Translations under genes and position numbers: made by a program
The notes under the pieces: model-generated
What the model saw: the letters and a program-made list of their open reading frames with translations, nothing else
The model's database searches: none
Told to the model about the DNA's origin: nothing
Source of the DNA: Rhodospirillales bacterium URHD0017
GTDB taxonomy: Bacteria; Pseudomonadota; Alphaproteobacteria; Reyranellales; Reyranellaceae
Direction: 5' to 3'
Length of the DNA: 64,000 nucleotides
Assembly (NCBI GenBank): GCA_900110395.1
Contig: FODP01000003.1
Location: forward strand, 124,001 to 188,000
Part shown: positions 44,687 through 53,166 of the stretch, piece by piece
Layout: every line of letters starts with the position of its first letter
How positions within the stretch are numbered: position 1 is the stretch's first letter

Positions 44687-45787
44687 CTACCCCCAGACTT
44701 CGCGCGCGACCTCCACGCATCGCCCGAGCTTGGCCCACTGCTCGTCCTCGGCCAGGAGGTTGCCTTCCTCGGTGCTGGCGAAGCCGCATTGCGGCGACAG
44801 GCAAAGCTGGTCGAGCGGCGCGAACTTGGCCGCCTCCTCGATGCGGCGCTTGAGCTGGTCCTTGCTCTCCAGCGCGCCGGTCTTGGACGTCATGACGCCG
44901 AGCACGACCTGCTTGCCCTTCGGGAGAAAGCGCAGCGGCTCGAAGCCGCCGGCGCGGTCGGTGTCATATTCCATGAAATAGGCGTCGACGCCCATCTGGT
45001 TGAACAGGATGTCGGCCACGCGCTCGTAGCCGCCCTGCGCCATCCAGGTCGAGCGGAAGTTGCCGCGGCAGAGATGCATGGAGATGGTCATGCCGGGTGT
45101 GCGGCCGGCGCAGGCAGCATTCACCAGGTCGGCATAGACGTGCAGCAGCCGGTCGGGGTCGTCGCCGCGGCCGCGCAGGTACTCGCGCTGCGCCTCGTCG
45201 CAGAGATAGGCCACGAACACCTCGTCGAGCTGCAGGTAGGTGCAGCCCGCCTCGCCGAAGGCGCGCACCGCCTTGCCGTAGGCGCGGCCGAGATCGGCGA
45301 AGAACGGCTCCATCTCGGGATAGACCGACGTCTCGATCGCCTGCCGGCCGCCGCGATAGTGCAGCGCCGTCGGCGAGGGGATGGTCATCTTGGGCACCGA
45401 CTTGGCGACCGACTTCAGGTACTTGAAGTGGTCGATCATGGGATGGGTCGAGAAATCGATCTTGCCGTGCACGTGCAGGCCCTCGGCCTTGGTCTCAGTG
45501 CCCTTGAACTGCAGTCCTTGCGTCACGCTCACCAGCTCGACGCCGTCGAGCTTGGCCAGGAAATCGTAGTGCCACCACGAGCGGCGGAACTCGCCGTCGG
45601 TCACCGCCTGCAGGCCGATCGATTCCTGCTTTGCGACGAGCTTCTTGATCTCGGTGTCCTCGACTGCCTTCAGCTCAGCCGGCGTGATCTCTCCGGCAAG
45701 ACGCTTGGTGCGTGCTTCTTTCACGGGCGCGCTGCGCAAAAGGCTGCCGACCTGATCGGCGCGGAATGGGGGCTTGGTGCGTTGCAT
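44687..45787 (-). CDS. MetE C-terminal-domain-like methyltransferase homologue
   Basis: A 366-residue protein resembling the catalytic C-terminal half of cobalamin-independent methionine synthase, the group that lacks the N-terminal half. Shown by FRADQVGSLLRSAPV, TDGEFRRSWWHYDFL, PSPTALHYRG, YLQLDEVFVAYL, MHLCRGNFRS and LSPQCGFASTEEGN. The zinc ligands (His and Cys in MHLCRGN, Glu, and Cys in SPQCGF) appear present. The methyl donor and acceptor are unknown for this subgroup. ATG at 45787 has GGAGAA upstream. It shares an intergenic palindrome with the Rieske gene upstream. Confidence 0.85.
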   Translation of the reverse strand: MQRTKPPFRADQVGSLLRSAPVKEARTKRLAGEITPAELKAVEDTEIKKLVAKQESIGLQAVTDGEFRRSWWHYDFLAKLDGVELVSVTQGLQFKGTETKAEGLHVHGKIDFSTHPMIDHFKYLKSVAKSVPKMTIPSPTALHYRGGRQAIETSVYPEMEPFFADLGRAYGKAVRAFGEAGCTYLQLDEVFVAYLCDEAQREYLRGRGDDPDRLLHVYADLVNAACAGRTPGMTISMHLCRGNFRSTWMAQGGYERVADILFNQMGVDAYFMEYDTDRAGGFEPLRFLPKGKQVVLGVMTSKTGALESKDQLKRRIEEAAKFAPLDQLCLSPQCGFASTEEGNLLAEDEQWAKLGRCVEVAREVWG

Positions 45788-45805
45788 TGTCTTCTCCATC
45801 TTGCC

Positions 45806-45865
45806 GGACCGCGGGCCTCCAGGCCCGCTCATGAATCATGAGGCGGGCCTGGAGGCCCGCGGTCC
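45806..45865. repeat. Palindromic repeat, 23-base perfect arms
   Basis: The arms 45806-45828 and 45843-45865 are exact inverted copies containing GGACCGCGGGCCTCCAGGCC. They enclose TCATGAATCATGAG, which is itself nearly palindromic. The same family, with different inner bases but the same GGACCGCG edge and TCATGAATCATGA core, is at 47044-47110. It lies between the Rieske gene's end and the methyltransferase gene's start. Confidence 0.8.
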
Positions 45866-45871
45866 AATGAG

Positions 45872-47029
45872 CTAAGTCGCCACGCCGAGGGCGTTGCGGA
45901 TCGAGGTATGGAAATGGACCAGTGACGGCTCGTTGCGGCCGTAGATCACCTCTTCCGTGGCGCCCGATTCGAAGCCGATCTGCATGCGCTCGCCGAGAGG
46001 AAAATCCTCGTCCATAACCGTGCGAATGGCGATGTCGCGGTTCTTCTCCCAGTAGGCGTCGGACCTGTCGCTGTCCTGCGGCTTGTAGATCGTCATCTCG
46101 ACGTCGCAGCGGCTGGCATCGTCGCGACCGGGGAAGGCGCGCCAGATCTCGATATGGTCGACCTGCCAGATCAGGATGGTGTTGGGGAAGAGCTGGTAGA
46201 TCGAGATGACGTGCGGGCGGTAGTTGCGCTCGCCCTCCGGCATCGGCCGCACGGCGTCGATCGAGGTGCGCGCCACGCACATGCGGCCGTGCAGGCCGGC
46301 CCCGTCGAAAGTCCCGACATTGCCGATGAAGTACGGCGCGATCGTCTTCCGGTGCAGATGCGGGATGTGATAGCCCTCGAGGAAGGTGTCGATGGCGAAC
46401 TTCCAGTTGATGCGCGGCGCAATGCGGTCGGTCGAGAACATCGGATAGGTCGTCAGCTGCAGCGCGTCGAGATCGGGCACCAGCGCACCGAGCTCGGCAT
46501 CGATGTCGATGGTCGCATCCTCGCCTTGGCCGATCGGCTTGGGCCGGACGAACAGCAGGCCGTGGCGCTCGGCCGCCGGCAGGCGCACTAGGCCGTGGCT
46601 TGAAAGATCGATGCCGGCGAAGCCCACCTTGTCGGTGGTGCCCAAAAGCCTGCCGGCGCCATCGTAGGTCCAGCCATGGTAGGGGCAGACGAAGGCGCGG
46701 GCGTTGCCGCCGCCCTGCGCCACCGGCGCGCCGCGATGGCGGCAGATGTTGGCGAACGCCCTCACCTCGCCGTCCTGGCCGCGGGTCAGCAGCACCGGCA
46801 TGCCGGCCACGTCTTCGGTCAGATAATCGCCGGCCTTGGGCAGCCGCGTCGACAGGCCCATGAAGATTGCGCGATCGCGGAACAGCCGGTCACGCTCGAG
46901 CCTGGCGCGATCACGACACGAATAGGCCGACACGCGGTTGCGGAACATCGCCTCCGCCAGGTCGGTGGTGCGGCCGTCGATATGGCCCAACAGCCGCCTC
47001 CCGACGGCCAGTTCTTCTTGTCTGTTCAT
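45872..47029 (-). CDS. Rieske non-haem iron oxygenase, large subunit
   Basis: A 385-residue ring-hydroxylating oxygenase alpha subunit. The Rieske [2Fe-2S] ligands are Cys96-x-His98 and Cys115-x-x-His118 (ICRHRG, CPYHGW). The mononuclear iron site has Asp214, Glu218, His221 and His226 (AIDTFLEGYHIPHLH). The enzyme uses O2 and electrons from a ferredoxin/reductase pair not encoded here, and acts on an aromatic or similar substrate that I cannot name. It lies between two palindromic repeats on the minus strand, upstream of the MetE-like gene. Confidence 0.9.
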   Translation of the reverse strand: MNRQEELAVGRRLLGHIDGRTTDLAEAMFRNRVSAYSCRDRARLERDRLFRDRAIFMGLSTRLPKAGDYLTEDVAGMPVLLTRGQDGEVRAFANICRHRGAPVAQGGGNARAFVCPYHGWTYDGAGRLLGTTDKVGFAGIDLSSHGLVRLPAAERHGLLFVRPKPIGQGEDATIDIDAELGALVPDLDALQLTTYPMFSTDRIAPRINWKFAIDTFLEGYHIPHLHRKTIAPYFIGNVGTFDGAGLHGRMCVARTSIDAVRPMPEGERNYRPHVISIYQLFPNTILIWQVDHIEIWRAFPGRDDASRCDVEMTIYKPQDSDRSDAYWEKNRDIAIRTVMDEDFPLGERMQIGFESGATEEVIYGRNEPSLVHFHTSIRNALGVAT

Positions 47030-47043
47030 GGTGGAATCTTAGT

Positions 47044-47110
47044 CTTCCGGACCGCGCGCTTCCAGCGCGCTCATGAATCATGAGCGCGCTGGAAGCGCGC
47101 GGTCCGGAAG
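47044..47110. repeat. Palindromic repeat, 32-base perfect arms
   Basis: The arms 47044-47075 and 47079-47110 are exact inverted copies with a loop of only AAT. They begin CTTCCGGACCGCGCGCTTCC and end in CATG. This is the same family as 45806-45865. The TGA stop of gluQ at 47078-47080 lies at the hairpin tip, and its last eleven residues (LPDRALPARS and the preceding Asp) are encoded by one arm. Confidence 0.85.
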
Positions 47111-47959
47111 ATCATGATGCGCCCAACGCAGGGCCTGCTCGACCACCTGATCCGGCGCCATCCCGCTTTCACGCATCGCGCGGATGGTCATGTCGCGGTC
47201 GCGCTTGGCGAAGCGGCGGCCCGAGGCGTCGGTCAGAAGCCTGTGATGGGCATAGCGTGGCGTCTCGTACCCCAGCAGCCTTTGCAGCAGCCCGTGCACA
47301 TGCGTCGAGGGCAGCACGTCGACGCCGCGCGTCACCAGGGTGATGCCCTGCAGATGATCGTCGACCGTGACCGCGAGATGATAGCTGGTCGGCGTGTCCT
47401 TGCGGGCGATCACGAAGTCACCCATCAGTAACGGCTCACCCTCGACGCGGCCCAGCGTCTCGTCGACGAAGTGATAGGGGCCGGCCTGCGTGGCGGCGCG
47501 TTCCGCATCGAGCCGCAGGCAATGCTCATGACCGGCAGCCATGCGATCCCGCCGCTCGGCCGCCGACAGATGGCGGCAAGTACCGGGATAGAGTGGACCG
47601 TCCGGGCCATGCGGGGCGTTGGTTGACGCCGCGATCTCGCGCTCGATGTCGGCGCGGCTGCAGAAGCAGGGATAGACCAGGCGGCGTTCGTCGAGCTGGT
47701 CCAGCACTTTGCCATAGTCGGCGAAGTGGTCTGACTGACGGCGCACCTCGCCATTCCAGCCGAAGCCCAGCCATTCGAGGTCGGCGAGCATCGCCGTCTC
47801 GTACTCCCGCCTGCAACGGCGGATGTCGATATCCTCGATGCGCACCAGGAACGTGCCGCCCGTCTCGCGCGCGCGATGCCAGCCGGTCCAGGCCGAGTAG
47901 GCCGAGCCGAGATGCAGTTCGCCGGTGGGGCTGGGGGCAAAGCGCGTGACGACACTCAT
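47078..47959 (-). CDS. gluQ: Glutamyl-Q tRNA(Asp) synthetase
   Basis: A 293-residue protein lacking the anticodon-binding half of GluRS. The ATP-binding HIGH equivalent is FAPSPTGELHLGSAYSAW, and the KMSKS equivalent is GRRFAKRDRD. A zinc site is suggested by YPCFCSRADI. GluQRS attaches glutamate to the queuosine base in tRNA(Asp). The ATG at 47959 overlaps the upstream nucleotidyltransferase stop by four bases. The C-terminal tail DLPDRALPARS comes from a palindromic repeat and is not family sequence. Confidence 0.92.
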   Translation of the reverse strand: MSVVTRFAPSPTGELHLGSAYSAWTGWHRARETGGTFLVRIEDIDIRRCRREYETAMLADLEWLGFGWNGEVRRQSDHFADYGKVLDQLDERRLVYPCFCSRADIEREIAASTNAPHGPDGPLYPGTCRHLSAAERRDRMAAGHEHCLRLDAERAATQAGPYHFVDETLGRVEGEPLLMGDFVIARKDTPTSYHLAVTVDDHLQGITLVTRGVDVLPSTHVHGLLQRLLGYETPRYAHHRLLTDASGRRFAKRDRDMTIRAMRESGMAPDQVVEQALRWAHHDLPDRALPARS

Positions 47960-48759
47960 GCGCGCGGTTGCTTGCCGTCGATGAAGTCCAGCAGCAGACC
48001 GGGCATGCCCTTGACCGGCGACGATGGCGGCTCGGCCGTGCGCAATTCGATGTAGAGCGCCGCCGATCGTTTCAAGGCCTCTGCGATCGACTGGTGCCCG
48101 GTGCTGGGCAACGTCGGCGCCAGCAGGCCCTTCGCGCCCTCGACGTCCTCGACCCGCCGCACACCGCGTGGCCGGCGGCCGGCATTGCGCTGGAGCATGG
48201 CGCCCAGCACCTGGTCGCGGAAGAAGTCGAGGCCGCCGATGGCCTCGAAGTGCTCGCCGCGCAGCAACTTGGTCGCCACGTAGTGCAGCCAGACCCAGGC
48301 ACGGTCCTCGTACCACTGGGCGCCCCTGCCCTGCCCCGAGACCGTCATGCCGGCCAATCGACGTTCGAGTTCGCCGGGGTTGCGCGCCCACAGCACCACG
48401 GGCTGCTCCGACAGAGCAGAAAGGTCGTCCGGCGCAATGAACTTGAGATCGACATGCAGCAGCGGCGGGCCGTACAGGCAGATCAGGAGGCGCGGTTCGC
48501 CGACATGCTCGCCGCCGAAGGCCGCCAGCAACGATCCGAGGCGGCTGGCGAACGCCTGCTGGCCGGCCATCGCCGCGGCATGATCGTCGGGGCGCACGAC
48601 GATCACGAAATCGAGGTCGGAATGCTCGTCGAAGCCGCCATAGGCCAGAGATCCGGTGCCCAGCAGCGCCTCGAACCGCTCGTCGGCACGCACGGCTGCG
48701 ACGACGCGCTCGAGCATGCGCGCGTGCAGATCAGGAAGGTCGAGCTTGGCGATGTCCAT
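47956..48759 (-). CDS. Nucleotidyltransferase-fold protein
   Basis: A 267-residue protein. The pol-beta-type motif is GTGSLAYGGFDEHSDLDFVIV, giving Gly-Ser and Asp-x-Asp, with a later Asp in LLHVDLKFI. This resembles the aminoglycoside adenylyltransferase-like or minimal nucleotidyltransferase groups, and the rest of the protein is helical. The acceptor is unknown. It overlaps gluQ by four bases and may be expressed with it. It diverges from the DNA glycosylase gene. Confidence 0.78.
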   Translation of the reverse strand: MDIAKLDLPDLHARMLERVVAAVRADERFEALLGTGSLAYGGFDEHSDLDFVIVVRPDDHAAAMAGQQAFASRLGSLLAAFGGEHVGEPRLLICLYGPPLLHVDLKFIAPDDLSALSEQPVVLWARNPGELERRLAGMTVSGQGRGAQWYEDRAWVWLHYVATKLLRGEHFEAIGGLDFFRDQVLGAMLQRNAGRRPRGVRRVEDVEGAKGLLAPTLPSTGHQSIAEALKRSAALYIELRTAEPPSSPVKGMPGLLLDFIDGKQPRA

Positions 48760-48805
48760 GTCGTGGAACTTACAGTTCCGCCTCGCCGCGTGCTATGCCG
48801 GCCGC

Positions 48806-49495
48806 ATGGCTCAAGTGGTTCTCGATGCCGCCAATCTCAAGAAGGCGATGCGGCATCTGGCGAAGGTCGATCCGGATTTTGCCCGCGCGATCAAGGAAGT
48901 CGGGCATCCCGAGCTGCGCGAGGTGCCGACGGGTTTTGGCGGCCTGATGCGCTCGATCGTCGGCCAGCAGGTCTCGGTCCATGCCGCGCGCAGCATCTGG
49001 CTCCGGCTGGAGGCGGCGGCGCCCAGCATGGAGCCGGCAGAGTTCTTGGCGCTTTCCGACGAACAGCTGCGCGCTGTCGGCCTGTCGGGCGCCAAGATGC
49101 GCTATGGCCGCAGCCTTGCGACCGACATCGTCGAGGGCCGCATCGACTTCAGGCTCCTCGACGACCTCGACGACGAGGCGGCCGTCGCCATGCTGTGCCA
49201 GGCCAAGGGCATCGGCCCGTGGACGGCCGAGATCTACCTGATGTTCGCGCACGGCCGGCCCGACATCATGCCGGGCCTCGACCTCGGCCTGGTGATCGCC
49301 GCCCAGCACCTGAAAAAGCTACGCAAACGGCCCGATGCGAAACGGCTGGTCAAAATCGCAGAGCAGTGGCGGCCCTGGCGCAGTGCAGCGGCGCTGTTGC
49401 TCTGGCACTATCGCCGCAACATGCCGGACTGGAGCGCCAAGGTCCCGAAGGTGGAGCCGAAAGGGGCGCCCAAGGTGGAGACGAAAACCAGATGA
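48806..49495 (+). CDS. DNA-3-methyladenine glycosylase, AlkA-like
   Basis: A 229-residue HhH-GPD protein. The helix-hairpin-helix reads LCQAKGIGPWTAEIYLMF and the catalytic Asp follows in MPGLDLGLVIA; the RSIVGQQVSVHAARSI segment is also typical. It lacks the N-terminal domain of E. coli AlkA, like the Mag1 or short AlkA types. It removes alkylated purines to start base excision repair. The C-terminus is Lys/Pro-rich. Its stop overlaps the next gene's start (ATGA). Confidence 0.9.
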   Translation: MAQVVLDAANLKKAMRHLAKVDPDFARAIKEVGHPELREVPTGFGGLMRSIVGQQVSVHAARSIWLRLEAAAPSMEPAEFLALSDEQLRAVGLSGAKMRYGRSLATDIVEGRIDFRLLDDLDDEAAVAMLCQAKGIGPWTAEIYLMFAHGRPDIMPGLDLGLVIAAQHLKKLRKRPDAKRLVKIAEQWRPWRSAAALLLWHYRRNMPDWSAKVPKVEPKGAPKVETKTR

Positions 49496-50157
49496 CCAAG
49501 CTCGAAGGCGCCAGCTACGGCCCGCACAACGAGGGCAAGCCTGGCCACATGGTGATCCTGCTGCACGGCTATGGCGCCGACGGCAACGATCTGATCGGGC
49601 TGGCGCCGGTCATGGGCCCGCTGATGCCCGACGTGATCTTTTATGCGCCGAATGCGCCGCAATCCTGCGAAGGCAATCCCTTCGGCTACCAGTGGTTTCC
49701 GGTGTCGCGCCTCGATCCGGAATTGGCACTGGCCGGCGTGCGCGGCGCCGCTGCCGACGTCGACGCCTTCCTCAACGAGAAGATGGCCGAGCACGGGCTC
49801 GACGAGAGCAAGACGGCGCTGGTCGGCTTCTCGCAGGGCACGATGATGGCCCTGCATGTCGGCCTGCGCCGCGCCAGGCCGCTTGCCGGTATCGTCGGTT
49901 TCTCGGGCATGCTGGCCGGGCCGGACGTGCTGAAGAGCGAGATCAAGTCGCGGCCACCAGTTCTGCTGACCCACGGCGACAAGGACGAGATGCTGCCGCA
50001 TATCCTCAGCCATCGCGCCGCCCAGGTGCTGGAGCAGAATGACGTGAAGGTCGGCCTGCACATCGCCGAAGGCATCGGCCACGGCATCAACGATACCGGC
50101 CTGTCAGCTGCCGCGCGCTTCCTGATCGAGTCCTTCAAGCTGCCGATGCCACAATGA
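49492..50157 (+). CDS. Alpha/beta-hydrolase, carboxylesterase/phospholipase type
   Basis: A 221-residue serine esterase with nucleophile Ser114 in GFSQG, likely acid Asp165 in HGDKDEMLP, and base His197 in GIGHGIN. The oxyanion strand is VILLHGYGADGND. It belongs to the family of small acyl-protein-thioesterase-like hydrolases. Substrate unknown. The ATG at 49492 overlaps the upstream stop by four bases, and the downstream gene overlaps by four bases in turn, forming a tight cluster with the glycosylase and the serine hydrolase. Confidence 0.88.
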   Translation: MTKLEGASYGPHNEGKPGHMVILLHGYGADGNDLIGLAPVMGPLMPDVIFYAPNAPQSCEGNPFGYQWFPVSRLDPELALAGVRGAAADVDAFLNEKMAEHGLDESKTALVGFSQGTMMALHVGLRRARPLAGIVGFSGMLAGPDVLKSEIKSRPPVLLTHGDKDEMLPHILSHRAAQVLEQNDVKVGLHIAEGIGHGINDTGLSAAARFLIESFKLPMPQ

Positions 50158-51374
50158 CCGAAGGTACTTGCAAGCCGGGCTTCGAGCGCGTCGCCGAAGC
50201 CTTCCAGAAGAACTTCGACACCAAGGGCGAAGTCGGCGCCTCGGTGTGCCTCACCGTCGGCGGCGAGACCGTGGTCGACCTGTGGGGCGGCACGGCCGAC
50301 CAGAAGAGCGGCGCGCCGTGGACGAAGGACACGGTGTGCGTCGTCTTCTCCTGCACCAAGGGCGCCACGGCGCTCTGCGCCCACGTGCTGGCGAGCCGCG
50401 GCAAGCTCGATCTCGACGCGCCGGTTGCCGAGCTGTGGCCGGAATTCGCCCGGGCCGGCAAGGAGCGCGCGACGACACGCATGATGCTCGACCATTCGGT
50501 GGGCGTGCCGGCGCTGCGGGCGAAGGTGAAGGACAACGGTCCCTACGAATGGGGCTACATGACGGGCCTGTTGGCCGAAGAGGCGCCGTTCTGGGAGCCC
50601 GGCACGCGCAACGGCTATCACGGCTTCACCTTCGGCTGGACGGTCGGCGAGATGGTGCGGCGCGCCGCCGGCGTGTCGCTCGGCACTTTCTTCCAGAACG
50701 AGATTGCCAAGCCGCTGGGGCTCGATTTCTGGATCGGCCTGCCGGAGGCGATCGAGCCGCGCGTGGCGCCGATCATTCCCTTCATCTACAAGCCCGAGCA
50801 AGCCAGGACGCCGTTCATGATCGACCTCGCGACCAGGAAGGAGTCGCCGGCGTCGCTGTTCTTCTTCAACGTCGGCGCCTGGCGCACCGGCGGCGCCAAC
50901 ACGCGGGCCGGCCGGGCCGCCGAAATCGGCGCGGCCAACGGCGTCACCAATGCCCGCGGACTTGCCGGCATGTATGCACCGTTGGCTCAAGGTGGGGCCG
51001 CGCTGGTCGACGCCAAGACGTTGGCGCGCATGGGCGAAGTGTCGATGGCCACTCATGACGACGCCACGCTCCGCATCCCGACGCGCTTTGCGCTGGGCTT
51101 CATGAAGTCGATGGACAACCGCAAACGCAGCGTCGGGGCCAAATTGTTCGGCCCGGATGTCGACAGCGTGATCATGGGCAGCGCCGCCTTCGGGCATGTC
51201 GGGGCCGGCGGCTCGCTGGGCTTTGCCGATCCCGCCGCGGGTTTCTCCTTTGGCTACACGATGAACCGCATGGGCCCCGGCCTCCTGATGAACGAGCGTG
51301 GCCAGGCACTGGTCGACGCGGCCTATCTCTCCCTCGGCTACAAGAACAAGGACGGCGGGGTGTGGGTGAAGTGA
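50154..51374 (+). CDS. Serine hydrolase, class C beta-lactamase/EstB type
   Basis: A 406-residue protein. The nucleophile motif S66-C-T-K69 (VFSCTKG) and a Tyr motif in NGYHGFTFGWTVGE match the esterase/beta-lactamase family VIII. No signal peptide is visible, which suggests a cytosolic esterase rather than a beta-lactamase. Substrate unknown. It overlaps the preceding esterase gene by four bases. A similar enzyme is at 60708-61871. Confidence 0.88.
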   Translation: MTEGTCKPGFERVAEAFQKNFDTKGEVGASVCLTVGGETVVDLWGGTADQKSGAPWTKDTVCVVFSCTKGATALCAHVLASRGKLDLDAPVAELWPEFARAGKERATTRMMLDHSVGVPALRAKVKDNGPYEWGYMTGLLAEEAPFWEPGTRNGYHGFTFGWTVGEMVRRAAGVSLGTFFQNEIAKPLGLDFWIGLPEAIEPRVAPIIPFIYKPEQARTPFMIDLATRKESPASLFFFNVGAWRTGGANTRAGRAAEIGAANGVTNARGLAGMYAPLAQGGAALVDAKTLARMGEVSMATHDDATLRIPTRFALGFMKSMDNRKRSVGAKLFGPDVDSVIMGSAAFGHVGAGGSLGFADPAAGFSFGYTMNRMGPGLLMNERGQALVDAAYLSLGYKNKDGGVWVK

Positions 51375-51384
51375 TTCGCTGACG

Positions 51385-52680
51385 ATGATTCCCGTCCTTC
51401 GCCCGCTGAAAGACCCCGCTGTCGCCACGGTGTGGTCGGGGCTCGCCGCCTCGACCATCGGCGAGGACCTGTTCCGCGTCGCCGTCGTCTGGATCGCCGC
51501 CGGGCAGATCGGCAACGCCGCGGGCTACGTCAATGCCGCGCAGTACGGCGCCATGCTGGCGGTCGGCCTTTTGGGCGCCTCGCTGTTCGACCGCTGGCGC
51601 GCCGACCGCGCCATGATCGGCGCCAAGTACGCCAGCGCCGTGCTCGCGCTGCTGCCGGTCGCGGGCTTCTACATCTGGGGCATTTCCATCCCGCTGCTGG
51701 TGGTCTCGGTCATGGGACTCGCCGCCATGCGCATGGTCTTCAACCCGGCGCTGCAGTCGGCCGTGCCCGTGCTGGTGAAGGACCGCGAGGCGTTGCAGGG
51801 GATCAACGGCCTGTTCGACGCGACCTTTCGGCTGGCCCGCCTGATCGGCCCGATGCTGGCGGCGGTGCTGAACGCGCTCCTGCCCGTGATCCACTTCCTG
51901 TCGGTGACGGCGGTGGGCTTCGTGCTGTCGGCCGTGGCGGTGTGGGCCGTGCGCGATCGCGTCATAGATCCCGCGAGCAAGCCCAGGCCGAGCCGCGGTG
52001 GCTGGCGGGGCGCCTGGGATGCCCTGCTCGACGGTGCGCGTCTGATGCTGAGCGAGCCCACGACCGGCGCGCTGCTCCTGGTCAACGCCTTCGCCAACGG
52101 CCCGTGGAGCGTGGCGCTGCAGCTTGCCATCGCCCTGATGGTGGTCGAGCACGACCCGCACCTGTTCGGCCTGCATGGCCTGGCGGCCCTCGGCCTGATC
52201 ATCGGCACCATCGGCGTCGGCGACGTCATCGGCAACCTCATAGCAGGCAGCGTGCGCTTCGCGCGGCCGCTCTCGACCATGTTCCTGGGCTACGTCGCCA
52301 TGGGCGCGGGCTTCGTCCTGCTGGCGCTCGCGGCCTGGGGCCTGCCCAATCCCTACAAGCTGCCGGGCATGATGCTGTCGGGGATGGTCTCGGGCCTCGG
52401 CGGTCCGTTCTTCTTCATCCCCATGATCACGCGCATGCAGACCACCTTCCGCGGCGCCGAGATCGCCCGCGTGTTCCGGCTGCGGCTCGCCATCATGGCG
52501 GGCTCGATGCTGGTCTTTAATCTCGGCGCCACGCCCCTGTTCGACCTGATCGGCCCGACGCACACCGAGCTCTATCTCGGCCTGCTGCTGCTGGCGCTGG
52601 GCGTCGGCGGCCACCTCTACTACCGGCGGCGCGAAAACGAGCCGGAGCGAGTTCCCAAGGTCGTCGCCGATCTCAAATGA
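51385..52680 (+). CDS. MFS transporter
   Basis: A 431-residue protein with about 12 hydrophobic helices and no usable motif A beyond LLGASLFDRWRADRAMIGAKY. It resembles the MFS_3-like exporters. Possible substrates cannot be named. The ATG at 51385 follows the hydrolase stop by 10 bases, so the last gene of this operon may export or import a product of the enzymes. The last 25 residues are charged and probably cytosolic. Confidence 0.85.
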   Translation: MIPVLRPLKDPAVATVWSGLAASTIGEDLFRVAVVWIAAGQIGNAAGYVNAAQYGAMLAVGLLGASLFDRWRADRAMIGAKYASAVLALLPVAGFYIWGISIPLLVVSVMGLAAMRMVFNPALQSAVPVLVKDREALQGINGLFDATFRLARLIGPMLAAVLNALLPVIHFLSVTAVGFVLSAVAVWAVRDRVIDPASKPRPSRGGWRGAWDALLDGARLMLSEPTTGALLLVNAFANGPWSVALQLAIALMVVEHDPHLFGLHGLAALGLIIGTIGVGDVIGNLIAGSVRFARPLSTMFLGYVAMGAGFVLLALAAWGLPNPYKLPGMMLSGMVSGLGGPFFFIPMITRMQTTFRGAEIARVFRLRLAIMAGSMLVFNLGATPLFDLIGPTHTELYLGLLLLALGVGGHLYYRRRENEPERVPKVVADLK

Positions 52681-52806
52681 AGACGGACAATTGCAGGTGA
52701 TCTCGAGTTCCCGTGAGACAGCGCAACCCGTTTCACGCTGAACTTTCTCACCCAAGGCGCCTCGCCGTGCTATGGGGATCGTCCTCACATTGAATCGGAG
52801 AGCTTC

Positions 52807-53025
52807 ATGGCCAAGAAACCTGGCGCGCGCGCCCGGGCGGAGTTCGTTTTCTTCAACGTTACCTACGAGGACGGCTCGCAACGCTCGAACCGTCGGGTTC
52901 CCGCCGAAGCCCTGGCTGATGGAGATGCCGGTGCGCGTGGCGTCATCGAAGAGCAGGACCGGGCCGTAGCCCAGAAGTCCGGCATCCCTCCCCTCGCCAT
53001 CAAGACCATCAACAGAGCCGCCTGA
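52807..53025 (+). CDS. Small protein of unknown function (72 residues)
   Basis: The ATG at 52807 has GGAG six bases upstream, and codon use looks real. The product is basic at the start (AKKPGARARAEF), has a strand FVFFNVTYEDGSQRSNRRV, and ends in a helix-forming segment (GVIEEQDRAVAQKSGIPPLAI). No Cys, signal peptide or membrane helix. I know no family. Its position between an MFS gene and the carotenoid oxygenase region gives no clue; the flanking spacers are 126 and 141 bases. Confidence 0.55.
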   Translation: MAKKPGARARAEFVFFNVTYEDGSQRSNRRVPAEALADGDAGARGVIEEQDRAVAQKSGIPPLAIKTINRAA

Positions 53026-53094
53026 ACCAGCGTTAATGCGGTCGCGTCGGGACGCGGACCGACGCCCATGGGCCGCAATTATCCTCTTGCGGGA

Positions 53095-53134
53095 AACGCT
53101 GTGTATTGATAGCGTGTCTTTAGTACACAGCGTT
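53095..53134. promoter_or_regulatory. Inverted repeat ahead of the carotenoid oxygenase genes
   Basis: Perfect 11-base arms AACGCTGTGTA (53095-53105) and TACACAGCGTT (53124-53134) flank an 18-base centre, TTGATAGCGTGTCTTTAG, 32 bases before the GTG start. The centre may contain a -35-like TTGATA, but no convincing -10 follows. The dyad could be an operator for a TetR-, GntR- or LysR-type regulator, none of which is adjacent. Confidence 0.45.
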
Positions 53135-53166
53135 ACCGTTAACTCCCGATAAGCAGGAGCCGAGCC

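Noticed and set aside
50154..51374. Antibiotic resistance beta-lactamase
   Set aside because: The SxxK motif is shared with esterases, there is no signal peptide, and the YxN motif is not of the lactamase type, so resistance is not supported.
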